The notes: a model not told the origin generated them from the sequence alone. Positions 1 through 10,165 are shown, numbered from the stretch's first letter. The stretch: DNA of 64,000 bases from Phascolarctos cinereus (GCF_002099425.1 NW_018343954.1:20669501-20733500); one strand, 5' to 3'. Numbers and translations are program-made.

Positions 1-1200
1 GCTCAGACTACCCATGAGCAAGTGATATTTTTCTAATGGCTTAGATCTGACTTTATTGTATTAAAAGTGTTTTTTAATTTTGTTCATACAGTTCCTGGGT
101 TTGTATTGGCAGATAAACTGCTAAGTATTTTATATTGTTTACAGTTATTTTAAATGGAATTTCTTTTTCTGTGATTTTCTACTGTGTTTTATTGTTTATA
201 TGAAGGAATGCTAATGATTTATATGGGTTTATCTTATATCCTGCAACTTTGTTAAAGTTAATTATTTCAACTAGTTTTTTAGGTGATTTTTTAGGTTTCT
301 CAAGTATACCATCATATCATCTGCAAAGAGTGATAGCTTTATTTCCTCATCACCATCTATTTCTTGTTCTTCTGTTATCTCTTAGTTTCTCTCATTCTTA
401 TTTCTCTTCCCTTATAGCTGTAGCTAACATTTCTAGTACTATATTAAATAATAGTGGTGATAATGGACATCTTTGCTTCACTCCTGATCTTATTGGGAAG
501 GCTTCTTGCTTGCCCCCATTACAGATAGTGCTTGCTGAAGGTTTTGGATCTATAGTGCTTATCATTTTAAGGAATTTTACCTTTATTCCTATGCTCCCTA
601 GTGTTTTTAATAAGAATAGGTGCTGTATTTTGCCAAAAGCTTTTTCAGCATCTATTGAAATAATCATATGATTTCTGTTGGTTTTGTTATTAATATGGTC
701 AGTTATGCTAATAGTTTTCTTAATATGAAACCCACTCGGTATTCCTAGAATAAATCCCACCTGGTCACAGTGTGTAATATTGCTATAATTGCCTTGCTAA
801 CATTTCATTCAAAAATTTTGCATCAATATTCATTAGAGAAATTGGTCTAAAATTTTCTTTCTCTATTTTAGCTCCTCCTGTTTAGGTATCAGCATGATAT
901 TTGTGTCATAAAAAGAGTTTGGTAGACTTTTTTACATATTTTTCCAAATAGTTGCTGGAATTAATTGTTCTTTAAATATTTTTTTTAGAAGTCACTCGTG
1001 AACCTATCTGGCTCTGGGGATTTTCCCCATTTTGTCATTAGTACCTTGTTCAATTTCTATTTCTAAGATGAGCTTATTTAGGCATTCTGTTTCCTGATCT
1101 GTTAATCTACTTCATTTACATGAGAAAGTTCATTCCATTCACATTCACAGTTATGATTACTATTTATTTTTCTCCATCCTTTTCTTCCTTCTGTTTGTCC
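1..1200 (-). pseudogene. L1 ORF2 remnant (reverse transcriptase), broken
   Basis: Remains of the L1 ORF2 protein, normally an endonuclease plus reverse transcriptase that carries out target-primed reverse transcription. The clearest piece is the minus-strand frame 398-760, with [17 protein letters not shown] and [18 protein letters not shown], both recognisable RT-domain stretches of L1. The N-terminal start (NHNCECEWNELSH) is visible near 1110-1170. The middle of the protein is deleted and the rest is interrupted by many stops and frame changes. It is a dead copy. Confidence 0.85.
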
Positions 1201-1635
1201 TCTCTCTCCTTTCACCTTTTTCTTCCTCACCAGTGTTTTGCTTCTGCCTGCCACCTGCCCTGCTCTGCCCTTCCTTCTGTCAGGTCCCACTCTCTCTTTC
1301 TTGATCTCTTTCCCTCCTACTTCCATATCGGGAAAGATAGATTTCTACATTCAACTGACTGTGTATATTATTCTCTCTTTGAGGCAATACTGATGAGAGC
1401 AAGGTTCAAGTGTTGCTAATCACCCACCCTCCCTTCTTCCCCTCCACTGTCATAGGTGCTCTATGCCTTTCGTGTGAAACAATCTACCCCATTCTACCTC
1501 TCTGTTTCTTCTGTACCCATCATACTCCTCTTTTTAATCCCTTATTTTTTATGTGATTCCCTCAAATTCACCTTATACCCATACTTTATGTCTATGTATC
1601 TTCCTTCTAGCTGTACTATTAGTGATTCCATTTTC
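1..1635 (-). mobile_element. Old L1 LINE, ORF2 part (left of HAL1 insertion)
   Basis: Minus-strand L1 that continues past the left edge. Bases 1-1108 align by eye with the ORF2 reverse-transcriptase part of the L1 at 12050-13140. Bases from about 1119 onward align with the endonuclease start and the ORF1-ORF2 spacer of that copy (from about 14390). About 1.25 kb of ORF2 (endonuclease and N-terminal RT) is therefore missing at about 1112. The frame at 398-760 on the minus strand still shows the RT stretches SIDAEKAF and [14 protein letters not shown]. The copy is clearly more diverged than the L1s at 10-17 kb and 41-46 kb. The element resumes at 4581 beyond a nested insertion. Confidence 0.9.
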
Positions 1636-1649
1636 AAGAATTATAAGTA
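1636..1649. repeat. Target-site duplication, left copy (HAL1 insertion)
   Basis: The 14 bases aagaattataagta lie just before the plus-strand element start (ggggtggagcc at 1650). They recur exactly at 4567-4580 after its A-rich tail. Confidence 0.93.
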
Positions 1650-2465
1650 GGGGTGGAGCCAAGATGGCAGAATGAAAGCAGTGACTTGCTTGAGCTCTCC
1701 TCCAAACTCCTCCACATACCTATAAAAAAATGGCTCTAAACCAATTCTAAAGCAGCAGAACCCACAAAAAGACAGAGTGAAACAAATGTCCAGCCCAAGA
1801 CAACCTGGATGGTTGATCAGAAAGGTATATCATGTCGGGCTGGGAGCACAGGGCAGTGCAGCTTGGGCACAGAGGCTGCAGCAAACCTAGAGCAGGCCTC
1901 AGAAGACTGAATGGAGGGCAGCTGTGGCAGGTTCCAGACTCCTCAATCCAGGAATGCCAAAGACAACTTAGAAGGTCAGTGGGAAAAGTCTGTTTCTGTG
2001 GTGTTGAGAGAGGAAGGCAGGGTCTCAGTTCCATTCCCCCAGAACATGGCCCTGGGGTAGGCAGCTGCTTGACAGGCTTCCAGCCCACAGACTGAGGGGG
2101 AATTGAGTGGCTGATCAGAGGGGGATTGCAGGAATCTCTCTGCTGGAGCTGAGGCAGGAATCTCTTGCTTTGCCTGTGCCTGGATCTAGGTCACAGTTCT
2201 GGACAGGGGTCCTGGGGTGAGGGGCAGCACTGGCATGGTGGAGCTTGTAGTGGCTGTGGACAGGAAACCTTCTTCACAGTTCCAGGACAGAAAGGCTTGC
2301 CCCTTATTATACCACCTTACAAGAACTGAAAATTTACAAGTCCCTACAAGTATCTCTGAAAACAGCTATATAAACCCCTGAAGGTTGGGACAGTACACTC
2401 TCCACATTGGAAGCAGACTCTTACCTTAACAAAGAACTTAAAACTCAAGTAATTGGCTGGGATCA
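1650..2465 (+). promoter_or_regulatory. 5' UTR / presumed internal promoter of HAL1-type element
   Basis: This stretch of about 0.8 kb is relatively GC-rich and lies between the element's 5' terminus and the ORF1 start. L1-lineage 5' UTRs normally carry an internal RNA polymerase II promoter; that role is inferred from position only. The open frames on both strands here show no domain and are read as chance. Confidence 0.55.
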
Positions 2466-3537
2466 TGAGCAAGCAGTGCAAAAAGAGTCAGACTATATTA
2501 TCTTACTTTGCTGACACAGAAGATCAAAATATACAACTAGAAGAAGACAACAAAGTCAGAGCTCCTACATCCAAAGCCTCTAAGAAAAATATGAATCAGT
2601 CCCAGGCCTTGAAAGAGCTCAAAAAGGATTTTGAGAAGCAAGTAAGATAAGTAGAGGAAAAACTGGGAAGAGAAATGAGAGTGATGCAAGAAAATCATGA
2701 AAAACAAGTCAACAGCTTGCTGAAGGAGACCAAAAAAACACTGAAGAAAATAACACCTTAAAAAATAGCCTAACCCAAATGGCAAAAGAGGTCCAAAAAG
2801 CCAATGAGGAGAAAGAATGCCCTAAAAAGAAAATTGGCCAAATGGAAAAGGAAGTCCAAAAGCTTACTGAAGAAAATACTTCCTTAAAAATTAGAATAGA
2901 GCAATTGGAAGCTAGTGACTTTATGAGAAATCAAAAACACTGTAAAACAAATCCAAAAGAATGAAAAAATAGAACAATGTGAAATATCTCATTGGAAAAA
3001 CAACTGACCTGGAAAATAGATCCAGGAGAGAGAATTTAAAAATTATTGGACTGAAAGCCATAATCAAAAATAGAGCCTAGACATCATCTTTCAAGAAATT
3101 ATCAAGGAAAACTGCCCTGATATTTTAGAACCAGAGGGCAAAATAGAAATTGAAAGAATCCACGATCTCCTCCTGAAAGAGATCCCCAAAGGAAAACTCC
3201 TAGGAATATTGTAGCCAAATTCCAGAGTTCCAGGTCAAGGAGAAAATATTACAAGCTGCCAGAAAGAAACAATTCAAGTACTGTGGAAACACAATCAGGA
3301 TAACACAAGATTTAGCAGCTTCTACATTAAAGGACCAGGGCATGGAATATAATATTCTGGAGGGTAAAGTAGATAGGATTACAACCAAGAATCACCTACC
3401 CAGCAAAACTGAGTATAAACCTTCAGGGGAAAAAATGGTCATTCAGTGAAATAGAGGACTTTCAAGCATTCTTGATGAAAAGACCAGAGCTGAATAGAAA
3501 ATTTGACTTTCAAATACAAGACTCAAGTGGAACATGA
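2466..3537 (+). pseudogene. HAL1 ORF1 (L1 ORF1p-like nucleic-acid-binding protein), broken
   Basis: It begins MSKQCKKSQTILSYF and should end with FDFQIQDSSGT followed by TGA at 3535-3537, giving about 350 codons. The N-terminal half is rich in K, E, L and Q with heptad-like spacing (KKIGQMEKEVQKL, TSLKIRIEQLE), which fits the coiled coil that trimerises L1 ORF1p. The C-terminal third corresponds to the RNA-binding part, although its frame is disturbed. At least one stop (near 2648) and several frame changes break it. The two cleanest pieces are 2453-2650 and 2779-2964. ORF1p normally coats its own RNA as a chaperone; this copy cannot. Confidence 0.8.
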
Positions 3538-3675
3538 AGAGGTAAACAGGAAAGAGAAATCATAAGAGACTTATTAAGGTTGAACTGTTTACATTCCTGC
3601 ATGGAAAGATGATATTTAACTCATGAGACCTTTTCAGTATTAGGGTAGTTGAGGAAAAATTATATGTATGTATAG

Positions 3676-3722
3676 TAGATAGATAGATAGATAGGTAGGT
3701 AGATAGATAGATAGATAGATAG
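3676..3722. repeat. (GATA)n microsatellite with a GGTA interruption
   Basis: About eleven tandem tetranucleotides (gata, with two ggta units) lie inside the 3' region of the HAL1-type element, so the tract grew after or with that insertion. Confidence 0.95.
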
Positions 3723-3959
3723 AGGGCACAGGGTGAGTTGAAGATTAAGGGGTCATATCTGGAGAATAAAATTAAGGGATGAGAGAGGATTATATTCAGA
3801 AGAGAAGAAAGGGAGAGGTAGAATGGGGTAAATTATCTCAAAAAAAAGCAGAAAAGAAAATGCTGTTACAGTAGAGGGGAAATGGGGGAAGGTGAGAGGG
3901 AATGAGTGAATCTTTTTCTCATAGGATTTGGCTTAGAGGGAATAACATACACATTCAAT

Positions 3960-4560
3960 TGGGTATGGAAATCTGTCTTACCCTACAGGAAAATAGGGGG
4001 GAAGGGGACAAGAAGCAGGGGCATGATAGAGAGGAGGGCAGATGGGGAAAGGGGTAATCAGAAGCAAGTGCTTCTGAGGAGGTACAAGGTCAAAAGAAAG
4101 AATAGAATAAATTGGGGGGCAGGATAGGATTAAGGGAAATAGAGTTAGTTTTTCACAACATGTCTACTAAGGAAGTGTTTTGCATAACTGCGCATGTACA
4201 ACCTATATTGAATTGCTTGCCTTTTCAATGAGGGTGGGTGGGGTGGGGTGAGAGGAAGGGAGAAAAATTGAAACCTAAAGTTTTAAAAACACATGCTTAA
4301 AAAAAATGTTTTCACATGCTACTGGGAAATAAGAAATACAGGAAATGAGGTACAGAAGTCTGTCCTGCCCTATAGGAAAATAGAAGGGGAAGAGAATAAG
4401 AGAAAGGGGGGCAGAGATAGAAGAGAAGACAGACTAGGGGAAGGGATATTTAGAATGCATGCCATCTTGGGGTGGGGGAGGGGTGAGATGTGGTGAAAAT
4501 TTGGAATTTAAAATCTTGTGGAAATAAATATTGAAAACTGAAAACAAATAAATTTATATT
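3960..4560 (+). repeat. Duplicated 3' region of HAL1-type element
   Basis: Two diverged copies of one segment are present. Unit A starts near 3965 (ctgtcttaccctacagg) and runs to about 4305. Unit B starts near 4349 (ctgtcctgccctatagg) and runs to the A-rich end. Each has a purine-rich stretch, a G-run cluster (4232-4248 and 4469-4485) and a terminal gaaaattt/gaaaaatt-type motif. The ccctatagg core also appears in the ORF1-ORF2 spacer of the L1s here, so the unit probably derives from spacer plus 3' UTR. Confidence 0.6.
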
Positions 4561-4566
4561 TAAAAA

Positions 4567-4580
4567 AAGAATTATAAGTA
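4567..4580. repeat. Target-site duplication, right copy (HAL1 insertion)
   Basis: Exact copy of aagaattataagta at 1636-1649. The host L1 resumes immediately after it. Confidence 0.93.
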
Positions 4581-6494
4581 TCATTTTCAAATGTAGTGAT
4601 GTAAATAGTTTAGTTCTATTGTATCCCTTATATTTTATTTTCCCTCTTTACCTGTTTTTGCTTCTCTTGGGTCTTGATATAGGAAGTCAAATTTTTGATT
4701 TTGTTTTGGTCTTCTCCTTATGAAAGCTTGAAATCCTTCTATTTTGTTGAATAACTATTTTTCTCTTGATATATTATGATTAATTTTGCTGGTTAAGTGA
4801 TTCTTGGTTGTATTCCTAGCTCCTTTGCCTCCTGGAATATCACATTCCATGAAATCTGGCATTTTAATGTTGTAGCTGCCAAGTTCTGTGCAATCCCAAT
4901 TTTGACTCCCTAGTACTTGAAATATTTTTTTTTCTGTATATTTGTAGTATTTTTTTCCTTAACCTGATATTTCTGAAATTTGGCTATGTTTCTTGGGGGT
5001 TTTATTGTAAGATCTCTTCCCTGAGGTGATCGATGGATTCTTTCAATGCCTGTTTTGCCCTCTGGTTCCAGGACATCAAGGAAGTTTTCCTTGATAATTT
5101 CTTGAAAGATGCTGTCCAGGTCTTCCTTTTGATTATGGATTTCAGGTAGACCAAAGATTCTGATATTGTACCTCCTGGATCTATTTTCCACATCAGTTGT
5201 TTTTCCCATAAGGTATTTTATATGTTCTTCAGGGTTTTTTTTTCTCTGAATTTGTTTCATTGATTAATGATGTCTCATGGAGTCATTAGCTTCAACTTGC
5301 CCCATTCTAAGTTTTAAGGTGTTGTTTTTCTCAATTAGCTTTTGTACTTTCTTTTCCCTTTAGCCAATTGTACTCTTTAAGCAGTTGCTTTCTTTAGTGA
5401 TTTTTTTGTATCTCCTTTTCCATGTGGACAAATCTGCTTTTTAAATAGTTTCCCAAGCTGTTGACTCTTTTTACATAATCTCTTGCATCATTGTCATTTC
5501 TTTTCCCATTTTTTCCCTATATCTTTTATATGATTTTAAAGCTCCTTTTTGAGCTCTTCCATGAGTTCTTTCTGGGCTTGAGACCATTCTCCATTTTCCT
5601 TTGGGGTTTTGTCCACAGGTGTTTTGCTATTGTTGTCCTCTTCTGAGTTTGTGTCTTGGTTTTCCCTGTCACCATAATAATTTTCTATGGTCATATTATT
5701 TTTTGTTGTTGTTCTTGTTTTCCTCATTTTTTTGTGCATTTTTTTTCCTTTTCTTTTAAATTTGATCTCTTCTCCCAGGGTAAAGTGGGCTTTGTCTCAG
5801 GTTTCTTGTGCCTGCAGCCCCTAGCTTTTTACCTGGTGCTGAACTGATGTTTCCATGAGGCCCACCAGGGACCCTAATGCCTGGTGGTGTGTTTAAGGGG
5901 GTGTCATGGGGGAGACTGGTGCTATTGGAGGTGGTAGGGGTCTGGCAGCTTACCTGCTTCTGAGCTGAAGTCCTGATGGTGGTGTCTGTATGTGTGGAAG
6001 CCGGTGGGGTGTTTCAGCATTTCTCCAGAAGCAAATGGATTTCTGGTCACTGGAGAGTGCCTGCTTGTCCTGGACTGTGCTGAAGTATGTGGAGGTCTGG
6101 CTATGCCAGACTTGTTTGCCCCAGGCTATGCCAAAGCACATGGTTATTCTCAGAGCTGGAGTCTACTGAGGCATGTAGTGGGGTGGCATGGGGTTCCTGA
6201 TGTTGATATTTGACTGTTCCATTACACTTGGGTTCAGGATCTCTTAATGTTTTCCACAGGTGGGGATTGCTACTGGCTTGTGGGTTTCCTGTCCTGTAAT
6301 GTGCTCCCCTTTTACCCAAGTGAAACTGACCTTGCTTGCCAATCCTTCAAATTTCTTGGTCTGAAAGACAACTCTTTTTTCCACTGGCTCCATTGTTCTT
6401 GTATTTGTTCTGGGGGGTGATTTTATGGTTGTTTGGAGGTGAATATGGGGGAGCTACAAAAATTTACTACTTGCTCCACCACCTTGGCAAACGT
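4581..6494 (-). mobile_element. Old L1 LINE, ORF1 and 5' UTR part (right of HAL1 insertion)
   Basis: Continuation of the minus-strand L1 from 1-1635. It holds ORF1 (about 4635-5739) and a 5' UTR (about 5740-6494). It ends at ctccaccaccttggc, the reverse complement of a degenerate L1 5' terminus. The copy is thus 5'-complete, and its 3' end lies outside the window. Confidence 0.88.
4635..5739 (-). pseudogene. L1 ORF1 remnant, broken
   Basis: Nucleic-acid chaperone ORF1p of the left L1. The start MHKKMRKTRTTTKNN is near 5739, followed by an acidic and polar segment and QAQKELMEELKKEL (coiled-coil start, frame 5536-5739). A second piece, at 4910-5260, contains NRSRRYNIRIFGLPE and GIERIHRS, stretches typical of the L1 ORF1p RNA-recognition domain. 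A possible stop codon is at 4635-4637. Several frame changes separate the pieces. Confidence 0.82.
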
Positions 6495-7945
6495 ATACTT
6501 TTAAGAGAAATGTTTAGAATAATTTAGTGCCAGAAAAGATTTTTTCTATGTTAACTTAAATACCCCAGAGGAGAAGGCTAAGACCCACAGTATTGTCTTA
6601 TTTAGCAATGTGGCATTAAATAACTAGCTAATCCAACACAGATTTAGAAAAAGAATACTTAATATTTATTATAATATTAAATCATTTGTTAAAAATAACA
6701 CAAAACTACCTATAGTCTACATTTAGTCTTTATGGCAAAAATTGTTCAAGAGAAATGACTTGGTTAATGATAGCTATGGGACCAAAAGAGCTGACAAAAT
6801 GGTAAATTAAATGTTTCATAAGGCCCAAAAAGAGAGTAATAACAAATTACCACAAAACAACAGAGGTGATAGCTGACTATTTAAAAATCAAGGATATTAA
6901 TTCACGTCAATACAGTTACATTGAATGAACGATGTGATGCTGCTATGCATGCTAAGATATGTGTGTGTAATTACGTGTGTGTGTATATGTATCCCTTTAT
7001 AATATATGAGGTTTCTTATATCAACTTCCATTTACATGAAGAAGTTGTGTCCTCCAGAGCAAAGCTGGCTCTGTCTTCTCCATCTCAGTATACTATAGCT
7101 GCCCTTGAGAAGTCAGTAGGGTTTCTCTAATACTATTGGCTCAAGCCCTTATTCTGTTGTGTTCTCCCTAATGATAACCACCAGACCACTGTTGCATTGT
7201 CATTTAACCAATTAGCAACAATTAACTTTTCAGAGGGATATTTATTGAGAAGACATAAGACAAGAAGTTAAAAGAAAAAAAGAATACATTACTTCACAAT
7301 ATCCAAGGGTACAGTTTCCCCGTACCACTTTGGTGACTAGGTGGTCTGGGTACAAACCTAAATCAAATCAAACTAAAAGGACTTACTCCACCCAGTTGAC
7401 TTCTGAAAAAATATGACTGATGAATGAAGTTGGTCCAGAAAATTACATCTCAGCTTCTGGTTCTGATTTGCTCCTGGCTTTCTGGGTCCTGCTGGTGACT
7501 GAACAGGGCCTTCCTGGTATTTTCATTGGAACTTTTGTTCCTTTAACCTTTCAGATGTCTATACATCATAATTCAGTCTGTTCCATATTCTTCACACAAG
7601 AGCAAACAATAACTGCAAAAGTTCCATTTATCATCATGTTCTAATCTTTCTTTTACTTTCCTATCTCACATCATAAGCCTTCCTATCAAGTAAAGTACAT
7701 GGTTATGTGTGGTGAAAAAAAGGGCCTGAGGCCTCTGTCCACATCTGAAGCTTTCAGCACTTCTGCCTCAGAGGCAGCCAGGAAACAGAGCAACCCAGTT
7801 CTCTGGTTAGTACCTTTTGTAAGCATTCTTTCTTGTGGCTTGGAAAGGCTCCATGTCTGAGCCTTCAGAAAGAAAGACAAAGAAATGGTAGTCACTGAGG
7901 AAAAGCACTAGGTTGTCATGTAGATAATAAAATATTGACACATCA
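6495..7945. other. Mostly unique AT-rich DNA, no gene seen
   Basis: No coding signal was found; the open frames are short and lack recognisable motifs. A segment at about 7620-7690 has a diverged partner at about 9350-9428, so part of this stretch is probably an interspersed repeat that I cannot name. Two short CA/TG runs lie near 6960-6985. Confidence 0.5.
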
Positions 7946-8089
7946 GGGGCAACTAGGTGGCACAGTGGATAGAGCTCTGGCCTTGAAGTCAAGAGGACAT
8001 GAGTTCAAATCCAGTCTCAGACACATGACACTTACTAGCTGTGTGACGCTGGGCAATTCACTTAACCCCAATTGCCTCACCAAAAAAAA

Positions 8090-8107
<18 letters not shown>
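7946..8107 (+). mobile_element. tRNA-derived SINE with poly(A) tail (marsupial type)
   Basis: It starts ggggcaactaggtggcacag and continues with a tRNA-like head that includes a B-box-like gagttcaaatccagt. It then has the core agctgtgtgacgctgggcaa and ends in about 25 A residues. A second copy with the same start is at 36796. The plain A tail suggests use of L1 machinery (inference). It is followed directly by a TA microsatellite. Confidence 0.85.
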
Positions 8108-8123
<16 letters not shown>

Positions 8124-8165
8124 TATATGTATATGTGTGTGTGTGCATGTATATATGTATCTTAT
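8106..8165. repeat. (TA)n/(TATG)n microsatellite at a SINE tail
   Basis: Runs of TA change into TATG/TGTG units directly after the SINE A tail. Tails of this kind commonly seed microsatellites. Confidence 0.92.
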
Positions 8166-8499
8166 ATACATATTAACACATCCATTCTTTCTCCTTTTTT
8201 GTCTTACCTCTTCTAACAATTTCATGATGTCTCCTTAAAGACAAACACCTTTGGATCCCAGAAACAGAAAAACATACAGATGACAGGTTAATGAAACAAA
8301 ACCAATGTCTTTTCCAGTACTCTACTGGTCATATAGCCCTTTTGTAACACTGGGACTTCTCTCTATTTCTCTGGGCCTGCAGATTAAAACCTAGGTGTTG
8401 AAGAGTAATGAAAACAGAAGATGTGAAAGGAGATTAATCACTGAAAAGCTCTGGAGACTTTGTTTTTAATTTGTTTCAGCATACGTTTATTCAGCTATA

Positions 8500-8670
8500 G
8501 TGGAGAGTTCCCTGGAATCAGAGGACTGGGTTAAAATTCCACCACTAACACCTACTACCACTGAATCCTTGGTTAGATCATTTGAACTCAGTGGACTGAA
8601 ATTTTTTCTTCTTCAAGATGACAGGGAGGACTATATGGCCATTGCAGTCTCTTCCAGCTCTAACTCAGCA
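8500..8670 (+). mobile_element. MIR3-type SINE relic with L3-like tail
   Basis: Diverged tRNA-derived head (gaatcagaggactgggtt), SINE core, and a tail reading actatatggcc...gtctcttccagctctaa. This matches the CR1/L3-type 3' end ('ctagatggcctctgaggtcccttccagctct' class). Name assigned from pattern memory. Confidence 0.6.
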
Positions 8671-8895
8671 TATACATATGCATATACATATAAATATGCA
8701 CATACATATACATAAACATGAACTACACATATACATATGCATATATGTGTATATAGACACAAATGCATGTCTATGTTTATATGACAAAACACCCATGCAT
8801 ATAAATACACATATATTGTATTGTATACATTCATACATGCATGCACATATGTATGTGCACATGTATATGTGTGTGCATCTATCTATATCTATGAT
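8670..8895. repeat. Complex (CATATA)n/(TATATG)n microsatellite
   Basis: Long alternating purine-pyrimidine run of CATATA, TACACA and TGCA units. Every open frame here translates to Tyr/Ile/His/Cys strings and is an artefact. Confidence 0.92.
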
Positions 8896-9065
8896 ATAGT
8901 GGGACAGAGAACAATCCCTGAAGCAAAGAAGTCCTGGGTTTAACTAGCCTTTGATTTAGTGCTCTAGGTAACCCTCTAAAACTATAAATTACAGAGAAGA
9001 TGTTGGCATTGGTAAATGTCATTTCATTACCCTTTACCAAGGAAATCTCGAGTCTAGTCCACAAA
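8895..9065 (+). mobile_element. Unnamed tRNA-derived SINE relic
   Basis: It shares with 26455-26700 the succession gaagtcctgggttt, agtgctctagg, ctaaaactataaattacagag and ttggcattgg. Both appear to be copies of one marsupial SINE family with a longer unique tail. Confidence 0.5.
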
Positions 9066-9084
9066 TATTTCTCTATATGTATTT

Positions 9085-9096
9085 GTGTACATGCAC

Positions 9097-9128
<32 letters not shown>

Positions 9129-9300
9129 GTATATGTATATATATGTATATGTATGTATATGTATATATGGATATGGATATATATGTATATATGTGTATAT
9201 GTATATGTGTGTGTGTATACACATACTTTTCTGTATATACCTGCATGTGTATGCATATATATACAGAAAAGTATGTGTATACACACATAATGCATAGACA
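9085..9300. repeat. (TATATG)n microsatellite with a perfect inverted repeat
   Basis: Dense TATATG/TGTATA units. Within it, 9210-9239 and 9258-9287 are exact 30-base reverse complements separated by 18 bases. The open frames here are low-complexity artefacts. Confidence 0.93.
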
Positions 9301-9553
9301 CATGCTTTTATGCAAATATCTCATGTATGTATGTAATGTACCACTTTGTTCCATTATCCATTTATCATCACACTTTGATCTTTTTATTTTTACTTTGCTA
9401 TCTCAAGCATTCAGCCTTCCCATCAATTAGCAGTTATTTATACCCTCAGAGTTGTTTGTACAAAGAAAGAACTTTAAAAAAAAACATTTTCTGAGGCAAA
9501 ATACCAGAGCATTAAATGGGCCTAGTAAATGGGCCTTGACATTACAATTCGTA

Positions 9554-9555
<2 letters not shown>

Positions 9556-9602
<47 letters not shown>

Positions 9603-9614
9603 TGTATATATATG

Positions 9615-9645
<31 letters not shown>

Positions 9646-9650
9646 GCTAT
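9556..9650. repeat. (CA)n followed by (TATATG)n microsatellite
   Basis: About 21 CA dinucleotides (9556-9598) run into TATG/TA units to about 9650. Confidence 0.95.
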
Positions 9651-9764
9651 GTTTAAAATAATATTTATATAACTTCCATTTCTTCTACTTTGGCAATTAA
9701 AAACAGGAAAGGTTGACCCTGATACATCCTGAATCCTAGAGGATAGTCTTATAACCAGTAGAGT

Positions 9765-9950
9765 CTTAAAACTAGAATAGACCTTAGATATTCTGTAGAT
9801 TTAACACATTGGGAAATGAAAATCCAGAAAGCAAAGCAATTTGGTCACAAATACTGAAACATACCTATTTTCTGGAAGACCTGGGATAAAAACTCACATC
9901 TCCTAAATCCCAAATCAGTGTTCTTTCACTACATTACAATTTTTTTCTAA
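9765..9950 (-). mobile_element. MIR3-type SINE relic
   Basis: It reads as the reverse complement of the L3-like tail (aaaactagaatagacctta), then aacacattgggaaatgaaaa, then a degraded head near 9930. It is heavily diverged, so the family call is tentative. Confidence 0.45.
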
Positions 9951-10165
9951 ACCTCAAGTAATATATTTCTAGACTCTTTTTAAATTTATTTCCCATTTTA
10001 CCTGGGTATTCCCCAGGGTATGAATTAAAGAAATTATCTTTTCTCTTTTTATTAAATTCATCATCAAAACCACCACCATCAACACTCCATCATAACTTTC
10101 ATCCTTAGAAGCAGCAGAATTTATTCTATCTCAAGGCTTGGTGGTGAGTGAGATGTGTGTATACC

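Larger units (their letters stand above)
1650..4566 (+). mobile_element. HAL1-type half-L1 retrotransposon, full length, ORF1 only
   Basis: The element opens with ggggtggagccaagatggc, matching the 5' end seen at the right edges of the minus-strand L1s here. It has a 5' UTR (1650-2465), an ORF1 region (2466-3537), a G-rich 3' region and an A-rich end at about 4566. There is no ORF2: after ORF1 the sequence passes into spacer-like and 3' UTR-like DNA. This is the structure described for HAL1 elements, which carry ORF1 alone and depend on L1 enzymes supplied in trans. Exact 14-base duplications flank it, so it inserted as one unit of about 2.9 kb into an existing L1. Its ORF1 is now broken. Confidence 0.85.

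Noticed and set aside
249-671. 140-codon plus-strand frame at the left end
   Set aside because: It is antisense to the L1 reverse transcriptase in the same DNA. The same antisense frame appears over the other L1s (12288-12545, 41724-41963).
1747-2095. 113- and 87-codon frames in opposite directions in a GC-rich stretch
   Set aside because: They overlie the HAL1-type 5' UTR, have no domain, and are explained by fewer stop codons in GC-richer DNA.
7946-8040. Possible functional tRNA gene in the SINE head
   Set aside because: Only a B-box-like segment and a degenerate A-box are present, with no complete cloverleaf. It is the tRNA-derived part of a SINE.
9000-9430. Many overlapping open frames of 70-140 codons on both strands (also at 8618-8899, 27239-27455, 40764-41047)
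   Set aside because: They translate alternating TA/TG/CA repeats into Tyr-Ile-His-Cys-Val strings. Stop-free length comes from base composition, and there is no domain or start context.
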